From: Boswellia sacra
Taxonomy: Eukaryota; Streptophyta; Magnoliopsida; Sapindales; Burseraceae
Direction: 5' to 3'
NCBI GenBank assembly: GCA_013180625.2
Contig: SNVD02004691.1
Location: 62,001-126,000, forward strand
DNA: 64,000 nt
The notes beneath the pieces are model-generated. The model was not told the DNA's origin. It searched no databases and saw nothing but the letters and a program-made list of their open reading frames with translations. Shown here piece after piece: positions 51,001 through 63,000 of this stretch. Numbering within the stretch: the first letter of the stretch is position 1; each line of letters opens with the position of its first letter. The position numbers were made by a program, and so were the translations under genes.

Positions 51001-54000
51001 TGAAAGAATAAATGCATCTTTCAATATCAGTAAAAATCTTTAGATTGCTTATTTATTAATTTTTTGTCTCAAGTTTATTGCAAAATATTCTTATCCCAGA
51101 AAAAGTCTCAATTTTCGAAATTATGTTATAGATAAGTATTAATGAGATCCTCTTACTATAGGTAAGCTATTTCTATCACCACCACAATCGGCACCAACAC
51201 CACTACCCACTGCTATGACCACACCACCACTGGAACCATCATAACCACCACCACCACCACCATTAGCACGAGTACCATCATACTTATTACCAATCTCTAA
51301 AAAATAATAACTGTAACACTTATGGACAAATACATCGAAATATTGTTTTTCATGTATTAATCCAGTAATAACAATAATAAACCTAAAACAAAGTTTCCAA
51401 TTCCTAATTTATGGCTTAATAGCCCCTAAAGTATTCTTGATCTTATTCTACACAGAATGCTTTTATTGCATTAACAAAGACTGAAAAGTGGACATGGATT
51501 TAATCCTCCAGTCATTCAAATTTTTAAACCAACCCGTCATATATGATTGGTATTTCTAAATCTTGCATTCTTAGAAACATAAGCACTAGGACCTCAAGAT
51601 TGACTATCATAAACAAACATTCATATGAACTGTGAGAAGAAACTACAAATTTAAATTAGAAAATATCCCTACATAAGCTTTTAAAAAAAAGTATAAAAAG
51701 TTAGAATTCTTCTTGAGTACTAAATCCAAAATTAGAAACTGACATAATCCTTAATTCCGAGTCAATTTTCAAGATCACATAAAACTTGTCTCCATTGAAT
51801 GTTGCACTTGAATCTCACACAATAAAAAGCCAGAATGCCAAAACGATATCACAAAACCAACAACCAGACCCCTAAATTCATTGCATCATCAAGTATCAGT
51901 TAAAAAGAAGATCAAAGATTGAGAAAGGTTGCTTCCAAAAAAGAGATAAAGTTTCCACTAAAGTGTGTATCTTTGGTAAAACCAAAAAGTAAATACACCT
52001 TTGTGAAATCTATCCAATAAGAAGCTGATATTTATGACTCAAGGGATTAGCAGGGTTACATGCATATAACCAAGTAATCACTAATGCTTTATCCACAACT
52101 ATTGCAGATTATGCTCCAGATTATTTAGGGTCTGCTTATAAAAGAATTTTTCCCCAACATGATGAGCAAAGCAGAAGTTCAAACTGACATGCCATGTAAT
52201 CATCAACCTCAAATGGTAATAGATAGCTGATTTTCCATAAACTATCTCAATTATAAGACAATGAGACAGTGATAGGCCACCGATTAAGTTTACACACAGT
52301 AGGCGGAACAAGAAATAAGGAGAAGGGCAGGGCTGTTATTTGGCATTTGGGCATGGGTAGCAGGTTATACTTTTAGTTGCTTTTTGTTTGCCTTTTTGTG
52401 TTGCTGTTATTTGGTGTGTAGGTTGTGGAGTTAGTTACTCCGAATTTAGGAAAGGAGAGAGAAGGGACAGGCTGGTATATAAAGGAGGAGAGATGAATAG
52501 AGAAGGGGAGAGAGAGAATTCTGTTATTTTGAAGACCACAGTGTCTATGGAGAGCTTGCAGGCCTCTCGAAATGCCTGCTAAATTTTCCTTAATTCAATA
52601 CAGAAGTTATTTAGTAATCCAATTTCTGTTCTAATTGTCCTCTGTTTATCGTATTGCTTGCTAGTGCCCCATCTGTTGTTCTTAAATTCCGATTATCAGT
52701 GTGTGTGAGTGTGTGTTCTAGACACTATTGCAATAAGGATCCTATCAGTTTGGTATCAGAGCCGTTGAAATCCTGCAATGGCTAAGAAAGGGGAGGGGGG
52801 AATAGATGAGTTGGAGGAGAGAATCAACAAATTTCAGGGAGACATCGGAGCAGTCAGGGAGGGACTGGCTAGAGTCCAGAGCCTGGAACAGAACATAGCA
52901 GCAATTTTGCAGAAACTGGAGTCGATGGAGGGGGAATCACGAGGGAGTCCATCAAAGGTCGACGGAGAAGAATCTCAGCTCCGGAGTCACGGCGGAAGGC
53001 TGGGTGAGAATCGCAGAGGTGAAATCAGAACTAGGCAAGTAGAGATGCCTATGTTTGGCGGGGTTGACCCAGATGAATGGATATACCGTGTGGAACATTT
53101 TTTTTCGCTGAATCACGAGTGAAGCGGAAAAATTAATGGCAGTGGCGGTTTCCATTGAAGGAGAAGCCTTCGCCTGGCATCAGTGGGAGGAGTCCAGGCA
53201 GCCATTTCGTTCTTGGACAGAGTTCAAGGAACTGCTGCTGGAGAGGTTTCGGGATAGCAAGGATAGCCTATCGGAACAATTCCTGGCTCTCCGACAGGAA
53301 GGAACGGTGCGGGAGTACCGGCGACAATTTGAGAGGATATCGTCGACGATGGCCGACCTTCCAAACCACATACTGGAGGGGCAGTTCATCAACGGGTTGA
53401 AACCGGAACTGCGGGCGGAATTACAGGCTTTTCGGCCCACGGGCTTAGGAAGAATAATGGACCTGGCCCAGCGCATTGAGAACAAAAATTCAGCCCTGAA
53501 AAATTATAGGGTGGGTGGGCCTCTTGCTGAACGAAGGGCCATGGCCCAGCCTGTCTCAGGCCCGAACAAAAGCCCTTCATTCATTCAAAATCGTTCTACG
53601 TTAGGCCCCGACAAGCCAATTGCGGGAAGGGGCGAGGGACAGTTCCGGCGATTGTCCGATGCTGAGTTGCAGGCTAAGAGGGACAAGGGGTTGTGTTACC
53701 GGTGCGACGAGAAATTCTCGCCGGGACATCGATGCCGTTACTGAGAGTTGCAAGTTATGGTGGTTCAGGAGGCGGAAGAGGAAGGGGATTCCGAGAGAGG
53801 TCAAACCGAGGATAGGGACGATCAGTTGCCAGATCAGCCGGAGATGGTAGAGCTGTCGATGAATTCGGTGGTGGGCCTCACATCTCCCAAAACTATCAAG
53901 CTGATCGGAACAGTGGGAACCGAGGAAGTCGTAGTTCTGATCGACCCAGGGGCGACACACAACTTTATTTCACGGCAATTGGTGCGAAAATTAAACTTAC

Positions 54001-57000
54001 CGCTGGACAAGACAGAGGGTTATGGGGTTCTTTTGGGTACGGGAAGGCCGATTAAAGGAGAAGGGGTGTGTAAGGGCACAGCTCTGTCCTTGCAGGGGCT
54101 GGAGATTGTGGAAGACTATCTTCCTCTCGACCTGGGTGGGTCGGATCTTGTGCTTGGCATGCAGTGGCTGGAAAAATTAGGTGCAATCCGGTTTGACTGC
54201 AAAGCACTGACTTTGGAATTTCTGGTGGATGGCAGTAAAGTCACTCTTCAAGGGGATCCCAGCTTGTGCAGGGCTCAGGTGAAGTTGAAGAATTTATTCA
54301 AAGCTCTTAAGGGAGGGGGACAGGGAATGTTGCTAGAGCTAAGCTCACTGTCTGTTGCTAATACCCCTACTAATTCCGAAATTCCAGCTGAGGAAGAACA
54401 ACTGCTAGAGACTTATGATTCAATCTTTCACTTACCGGCCGGGTTGCCACCTGAACGAAGCCGAGATCATGCCATTATTCTCAGAGATGGAAGTCAGCCA
54501 GTTTCCGTTCGCCCACATCGTTATCCTCATATCCAGAAGACTGAAATTGAACATTTAGTACAAGAAATGCTGGCAGCTGGTATCATCCGCCCTAGCAACA
54601 GCCCATTTTCCAGCCCGGTTCTGTTAGTTAAAAAGAAAGATGGAAGCTGGCGGTTTTGTGTAGACTACCGGGCTCTCAACCAAGTGACAGTGCCGGACAA
54701 ATTTCCAATTCCGGTAATAGACGAATTATTGGATGAACTCCACGGGGCTGCCGTATTCTCTAAATTGGACCTTAAATCCGGCTATCACCAGATCAGAATT
54801 AAGGCGGAGGATATACACAAGACGGCTTTCCGCACCCATGACGGCCATTATGAATTCCTGGTAATGCCCTTTGGCCTCACTAACGCCCCTTCTACATTTC
54901 AATCTGTGATGAACGAAATCTTTCGGCCATTCTTGAGGAAGTTCATCCTTGTCTTCTTTGATGACATCCTGATCTATAGTGTTAGCCTGGCAGACCACGT
55001 GAAACATCTTGAATTGGTGCTGCAAACTCTGGCAGCACATAAATTGTATGCAAATAGGAAGAAATGTCTGTTTGCTCGTACTGAATTGGAGTATTTGGGC
55101 CACATTATCTCACCAGAGGGGGTTTCAGTGGATCAATCAAAGATCCAGGTTATGCTGCATTGGCCTAGACCTCGGAATTTGAAGGAGTTGAGAGGCTTCC
55201 TAGGTCTCACGGGGTATTACCGAAAATTTGTTAGAAACTATGGCAGTATAGCTCAACCCCTGACAGAACAGTTGAAGAAGGATAAATTTGGGTGGAATCC
55301 AGCAGCTAAGGAGGCATTCAATCGCTTAAAACAAGCCATGACTGAAGTTCCAGTTCTGGCCCTCCCAGATTTTTCTAAACCATTTCTCCTCAACACTGAT
55401 GCATCTGGAGTGGGATTAGGGGCGGTACTAATGCAGGAACATCGGCCCATAGCCTATTTTAGTCATATCCTCCCTCCTAGTCAACGGCTTAAATCAATCT
55501 ATGAACGTGAGCTAATGGCAGTGGTCTTGGCTATCCACAAATGGCGGCCCTATCTTTTGGGACGCAAATTCATTGTACAGACAGATCAGAAGAGTCTGAA
55601 ACATCTATTGGAGCAGCGTCTTATCAGTAATGAGCACCAAAAATGGGTGACAAAACTGCTGGGGTTCGATTTCGAAATTCAATATAAGCCGGGACTGGAG
55701 AATAAAGCTACTAATGCCCTTTCCCGCCATCCGGAATTTTCTGCCATAGCCTTTTCTCCTTCTTTCGATTTCCAAGAGATACAGCAAGCAGTGAATGAAG
55801 ATGCTGAATTGAGCAAAATTAAAGCGGAGATTTTAGCGGGAAATCCTGTCAAGGAGGGATTTACAGTAGTTCATGGCATTTTACTATACAAGGGCTGAAT
55901 GGTATTGAGCCAACATTCACCCTTAATTCCCAAGCTGCTCAAAGAATTTCATGACAGCTGCCTTGGGGGACATTCTGGATTGTTGAAAACGACCCAACGG
56001 ATTATCAAGGAATTCTATTGGGTGGGAATGAAAAAAACTATCAAACGCTATGTGGAGGCTTGCCCGGTGTGTCAACAGAACAAATATCTTGCCATGTCTC
56101 CAGCAGGATTATTACAGCCCTTACCACTACCTACACAAGTATGGGAAGATCTTTCTATCGATTTTATAGAAGGACTTCCAAAATCTGAAGGCTTTGATAC
56201 AATTTTAGTGGTGGTTGACCGACTGAGCAAATTTGCCCATTTCATAGCTCTTAAGCATCCCTTCAACGCCCCAGCTGTAGCGGCTGTTTTCCTCAAAGAA
56301 GTGGTGCGTCTACATGGGATTCCTAGGTCCGTTGTTACGGATAGAGACCGGATTTTTCTAAGTTTATTCTGGACTGAATTGTTCAAGCTTCAAGGCACCA
56401 ACCTCAAGAGAAGCACTGCCTATCATCCCCAATCGGAGGGGCAATCTAAGGTTGTGAACCACTGTTTGCAAACATATCTTCGCTGCTTTGCATCCAACAA
56501 ACCCAGACAATGGATCAAATGGCTTCCGTGGGCGGAGTATTGGTATAATACTTCTTTTCATTCTTCTGCCAAGTGTACACCCTTTAAAATTCTGTATGGC
56601 CGAGACGCTCCCCCATTGGTCCGTTATGGACACAATTCCACTGCTGTCTCCACTGTTGAATTACTCTTGGAAGAAAGGGATGCTATATTGGAGGAGCTGA
56701 AACAGAATTTGAGCACAACACAAAACCGGATGAAAATTATGGCAGATGGTAAAAGAAGGGAACTGCAATTCAGTGTTGGAGATCGGGTTTATCTCAGGTT
56801 ACAGCCATATAAACAGCGATCTTTGGCTCAACGCCGGAATGAGAAACTCAGCCCCCACTACTATGGTCCTTTTCCAGTGGTGGCCAAAATAGGACAAGTT
56901 GCTTACAAACTCCAACTGCCTGATAACTCTCTGATTCACCCGGTATTTCATGTTTCCCAGCTGAAACCGGCAATAAATTCCACAGATTTTGTCTCCCCAG

Positions 57001-60000
57001 CCATTCCTCCTCAACTCAATTCTTCCATGGAATTGAAGGTTGAACCTGCCAACATCCTCAATGTCCGGCAGAAGCAAGGGCCTTCAGGACTCCTCACTGA
57101 GGTGCTGGTCCAATGGAAGGATCTACCAGCTTTTGATGCTACTTGGGAACAGCTCGATTTGATAAAAAATCAGTTCCCTGCCTTCCACCTTGAGGACAAG
57201 GTGCTGGCTTGGGCGGGAGGTAATGATAGGCCATTGATTAAGTTTACATACAGTAGGCGGAACAAGAAATAAGGAGAAGGGCAGGGCTGTTATTTGGCAT
57301 TTGGGCATGGGTAGTATGTTATACTTTTAGTTGCTTTTTGTTTGCCTTTTTGTGTTGCTGTTATTTGGTGTGTAGGTTGTGGAGTTAGTTACTCCGAATT
57401 TAGGAAAGGAGAGAGAAGGGACAGGCTGGTATATAAAGGAGGAGAGATGAATAGAGAAGGGGAGAGAGAGAATTCTGTTATTTTGAAGACCACAGTGTCT
57501 ATGGAGAGCTTGCAGGCCTCTCGAAATGCCTGCTAAATTTTCCTTAATTCAATACAGAAGTTATTCAGTAATCCAATTTCTGTTCTAATTGTCCTCTGTT
57601 TATCCTATTGCTTGCTAGTGCCCCATCTGTTGTTCTTAAATTCCGATTATCAGTGTGTGTGTGTGTGTTCTAGACACTATTGCAGTAAGGATCCTATCAG
57701 ACAGCACTGAGAGTATAAATACTTTTCAATCACACTGAAAAGACGAATCAAATAGCTTGGAGATTACAACGGTTGAAATGCTTATATTGAGATATAAGAT
57801 ATACAAAAAAAAAGTTGCAGAACTCATACTTACATCATCAAATGCCTGAGACTTCTGATCCAGCTCTTCAGTAAGCTCATGCAAATTTTTCTCAGCATGA
57901 GGGATTGTCTCCTTGCTAATTTTTACATACTCTTCAAAAACCATACGAAGCTTGTCCAACTGCTGGAAGAAAGAGTCAGCACTTGAGGACTCCATAGCCA
58001 ACACTTTCATGTGCTCAGCAGAACTTGCCGCCTTCACTCTTTGCTGTAGTTTACAAGAAGATATCAACCTTGCTTGGTAAACAAAATAAAATAAATTCAA
58101 AGAGTTTCTGATGGCTAAGTTTATACAAATCAATCAATGACCACAAATCAGGAAATCCTACCATGAAAATGTTAAGCTAATGCATAACCTATTTTAAAGA
58201 TTTAATAACAAATCATAACAACCTTTTTAACAAATTCATCTTCCTCTTCAGCAGAGAAAGGGCGCTCACAGCAAGGGCAAACATGATGAGCACGGGCAAC
58301 TCTTTCGAAAGGATCAAACATTTGCCGCATACCGTCTGCAATGTTGTATTTACTGCAGGTGAAGCAACAAGTAAATTAGCCCCTTCACAACCATAAAAAG
58401 GAGAAATTTGACCTTTTTCCAGTCATTTATTGTCTGAAGCCAAAACCAAGGACCTTTTCTGAACATCTCTTTTCTCCTTAGCCGAGTCCAAGACTTTTGG
58501 ATAAGAATCAATACCAATGGATTGCTGATTCAAAGACTCGAGCTTGGATTCAATAAATCTCTTCCTAGCTGCATTAAAATCATAAAAATACAACAATTAC
58601 GAACCATGAGGCAAGCAAATATAATTTGATCATCTTGCTTGGGAAAGTGGGGAAAAGTGAGATAGACGAGTAACATTAAAAAAAGAAAAAAAAAAAAGGA
58701 TACTTGAAATATTGACTGAATTGGTGTTTCTCCAAAATGTAGTTCTCAGATGCCCAAGAAGTCCAACATTAATTCATTGTCAGTCATATTATCAAAGGAA
58801 CCTACGTCGGTTGTTTGATATACAAAAGACCAAAGTCATATGGTTGACAAGCACAAGTCATAGAGCTCTCATTGAGAAGGGCTTCAAAGAAAAAAAAAGA
58901 AAACTACAATATTAACACGACTTTATTCATGACATGAGGCAACACTTACACTCGACATCCTTGCGATGTTTGGACAGGTTAATATTAACTTCTTGTATTT
59001 TCATCTGCAACACATTTACCTCCTTCTCAGCTTCACGGGATTTTGAGCTCAAGTCATCAAACTCCATTACAAGAGCCCTGTACGAGGAAAAGAATCAACC
59101 ATCAGGAACACAAATAATCTGACACAAAACAAGTACGGATAGAAATCAAAGTTATAAAAAAAAAATTGTCATGCAAGTTTTACATATGAGCTAAAAACAG
59201 CCCTAATGACCCATGATGTAAGAAGAAAATTTTGGATAAGCAAAAACAGATCTCATAGGACCAAAGACAATACAAAGAATTGAAAAATATTCAAGGAAAA
59301 TAATGTAATGGTAGGCCCTAATAGGAGCAGTTTCAAAGTTTCTACAAAAGCTTAACTTACTTCTAAGATTTATCTACATAGCAGCTAGTCTTTCAAGGGT
59401 GATAGCCAAAAACTGAAGCACGGGTCAGCTATGCAGGTTCACCATAAAAGCAGGACAAAAAGACCAAGTCTGGCCCAATTGCTGATTGATCTGACAGACC
59501 AAATCTGAGGCAGCTAAAAACTTATTTTATTATTCTCCATGTTAAGAAAACAAGTCATCTAATAAAATGTTTCTATATTCTGATACAATTGCTTGTTAAA
59601 TCCTAGCTGACCAAACTCAAGAACGATTAGCAGCAACAATTTCAATTTACTAATTAATTAAAGCATCGGTAAAAGTTCTCTGCTTACGAAGGAGGGAAGA
59701 CTACAAAATTGTCACTGAACAGGATGCCATGTATACAAGGACTTATAATAAGCTAGAGTTTCATTTATTTATTGTCAGGACAATTGTGTCAAGTTTTACA
59801 AACCACAGACCATGGCAACTATGATCTGAATTTGTTAACTCATAAATTTCTAAAAAACAGCCATGCAGTGTATAAGCAATGCGTTTTATAACTACTCCCA
59901 TTCTTGTTGCTCTCAGTACCGTGCATTAAACAACCACAGGCGTGCATGAGAAAGGCTACAATAGGAAAATGTCAATGTAAATGGGCAGTTAGCACACATC

Positions 60001-63000
60001 TTTTATTATCACATTGCAACAAAATAAAGAGATTTAGTAATGTGCACAATAGCAAACATAAAGAATCTACAATCATAAATCTCAAACCTCTTATATCTAT
60101 CCACTCAATCTAGCAATCTACCAGGCAGAATTCATTCCAAGGTATGACTTCAATTAATTTTGTTAGAGATTGAAGAATCAACTACAGCTGAAGTGTATGC
60201 TAGTTTTGCCGTATGAACAGAGCTTATATTAAGGGAAAAAAAAAAAAAAAAAACAAAGACAGAAAGAAACCAAAGCTTTAAGAAGCCATGAGGGGATAGA
60301 TAAATCAAACTGATTTGCCAGAATACTTCACAACTTCAAAGCCAACCCAAAATAAACCAAAAGGCAATGCCCTACATGTATATTCCCCTATTAGTTCCCC
60401 GATGCCGCCTTGGGAAAAGAATCCTGCTGCTTGTTTTTGTGTGTTTCTAAGTTTTCATAACTTGAGATTCAGTGCTACTCAGAATTCATGGGATGAATTG
60501 TAACTCTTGGCCATTTTTTTTTTGGGGATATTACAAGAGTTCCATAAGATATTATTTGTGCGTTTGGTTTTCTGTGATTTATGTTAGAATTCAATGTTAA
60601 AAGGTCTTTATTTATTTATTTACTTATTTTAAGTTCTACAAATCCTAGCTTAACCAATGTAATCATGTCCAATTTTTTCTAATTAATAAATTATGTTATT
60701 TGCTTTGTTATTCCCTGGTGTTTTCTCTATTTTTCTTTTATCTTATGGTGAACTTTTCCATTTTCTTATTCCAAAAAAAACAAAAGAAAAATATTTGTGC
60801 ACTTTTCTTCTTCTAGTTCAGCTTTCTTCTTGTTTTATTTAAACAACTCAAGTTTAACTTTCATTAGGAAATTTTTACTGTTATAGCAACTATTTTTAAT
60901 TTACTTCACACAAAATCAAAGTTTATTCAAATCTCAAAACCTAAGTCATTTTCCTATACAGTTGAATTTATAAGCCTCAATTTGCAATTCTATCTGACAA
61001 CATCCTGTCCAAGCACACCCTCCAAAGTGATTTAAGTGGTGACAAGGCAGCAATAGCATTTTTGACTTATCATTCTCTTTTGGGAGATACCTATTAGCAT
61101 AACCTATCAACCTAGGCAGAATGCCAAAGAACACAGCATGAAATTGGATTTTTTTTTTTTAAAAAAAAAAGATATTCAAGAAAGGGGACAATACAAAACA
61201 AAAATTGACTGCAATCACATAAAAAATCTTATATGGCACTAAATTAACTAATCAATTCCAAATGAAAGATTTCCATCAAAAGAGCAATTCTGCACAGATA
61301 TTTATTAATATATATGTGTATCAACCTTAAGGCTCGAGTAATTTCTTTTTTCAAATCCTTGTCAGGAGGAAGCCTCCCTTTTAGCACTCCTCTGATTTTA
61401 TCCTTGTATTCATCAATTCTGGGTTAAAAAAAATAATAATAATCAGCTTCAATGAATGAAAATACTAGATTATAAGAACCTAAAAAGATAAGCTGATGGA
61501 AGAGACAACGTAGAACTATAGAATTACATCTTTTTGTGTTTCTTCTTGTGATTTTCCAACTCTGCCTTCTTCAAAGCCAGTTTCACTCTATCCTCAGACT
61601 CACCTGCCATTATGTCTTTCTCTCGATTAAGAGACTTAATTTGTTGCTCTAAGCCAAACAACTCACTCTGCTTCTGGCGTATGTTTGATTCAAATTCTCT
61701 TGCAGCAAGCTGATTAGTTTTACGCTCAACCTCCAGTCGCTAAAAAATATATATAATAATTGGATAAGTATTACTAAAAAGTTAACGATCACAAGCAAGT
61801 CTACTAAGCAAGGTAACCTCACCATGTTATTCTCTCTTTCATCAATGTGAGAAAGATTGACATTAGATATTTGAAGTTCAAACGAATCACGTTCATTCTC
61901 CTTTTCCTTGATGCGTTTCAAAATGCCAGTCTGCATTAATCACAATTTTTAGAACCACCCTCTAAGAAACATGTAAGACTTAAAATACTATAACATGCAT
62001 TCTTAAAAGGTCACCTTAATTTCCATTTTAGCTTGCTGTTGAGCCTCCATATTCTTCCAACAATCATTTGCAGCCAAGTAGCTATCCCATGCTGTCTTAA
62101 GTTCTAGCTCATTTGATTTCTGAAATAATCAATGTTCATCATCAGTTGTTATCAAGCTGATATATACAAAATTTTATCAAGGATAACTTCATTGCATAAA
62201 CAAAATCATAATACGCAGGGGATTCAGCATAATATATATGCATAGAGTACCTATAAAAGAGATAAACATGTAGCAGTAGAAAAGCTAAAACAACCTTTTT
62301 ATCTTCCAAATCCTTCTCAAGATCAAGTAACCTTGATTTTATTCGGTTTGTGAGGTTTGTAGAAGCTTCATTGCCGAACGGAGCATTCGGAAGAGACCCC
62401 AAATTATATCTTGCAAACAGTTTTTGAATGATGGAATCTCTTTCATTCTTCAAGCACATATGAGCCTAAAGGCAAAAAGGAAAAAGGTGAGCTCAAACAA
62501 GATTCTAAACAAATGGGACAATCTTCGAATATCAAATGTGCATAATATATTAGCATTACTTCAGCTTCAGTTTGAAGCTTGCTAATCTCCCATATGTAAT
62601 CATTGATACTCTGCTTTAGGAAAGAACTTTCGGTTTCCTTGTCATTCATTTCCCTCTCCAATTTGCTAATTTTATTCTCTAAAATTGCAATCCTTTCTTC
62701 AAACTTGGTTTTCCATTCCCTCAATTCTTCATCAGTATCTGATCAACAGAAAGAAAGGAAAAATATATGCTGCTAAGAATTATAAATTTGAGGATGATTT
62801 CATATATGCAGCATATACATGATCCCCTACAGACATAGAAGTGTATGATAAAATACACAAACAAATAATACATACATGAATGCATGTATCCATAAAGAAA
62901 TAAAGTGAAGAGCTAAGACAAAAGTTATATATTAATGTGCAATGAAAAACCTTCATTTTCCACTTCAAGAGCTGCATATTGTTTCTGTTGCTCCTTAAAC

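Larger units (their letters stand above)
52270..57699 (+). mobile_element. Ty3/gypsy chromovirus copy 2, full structure (5.4 kb), inactivated
   Basis: LTRs 52270-52747 and 57224-57699 (478 and 476 bp; by eye about ten differences, near 98% identity). Perfect 5-bp duplication GACAG at 52265-52269 and 57700-57704. Primer site TGGTATCAGAGC at 52751-52762, three bases inside the LTR. Purine tract GGGCGGGAGG before the 3' LTR. It lies in a RAD50 intron on the opposite strand to the gene. All coding domains are present but broken. High LTR identity indicates a young insertion. Confidence 0.95.
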
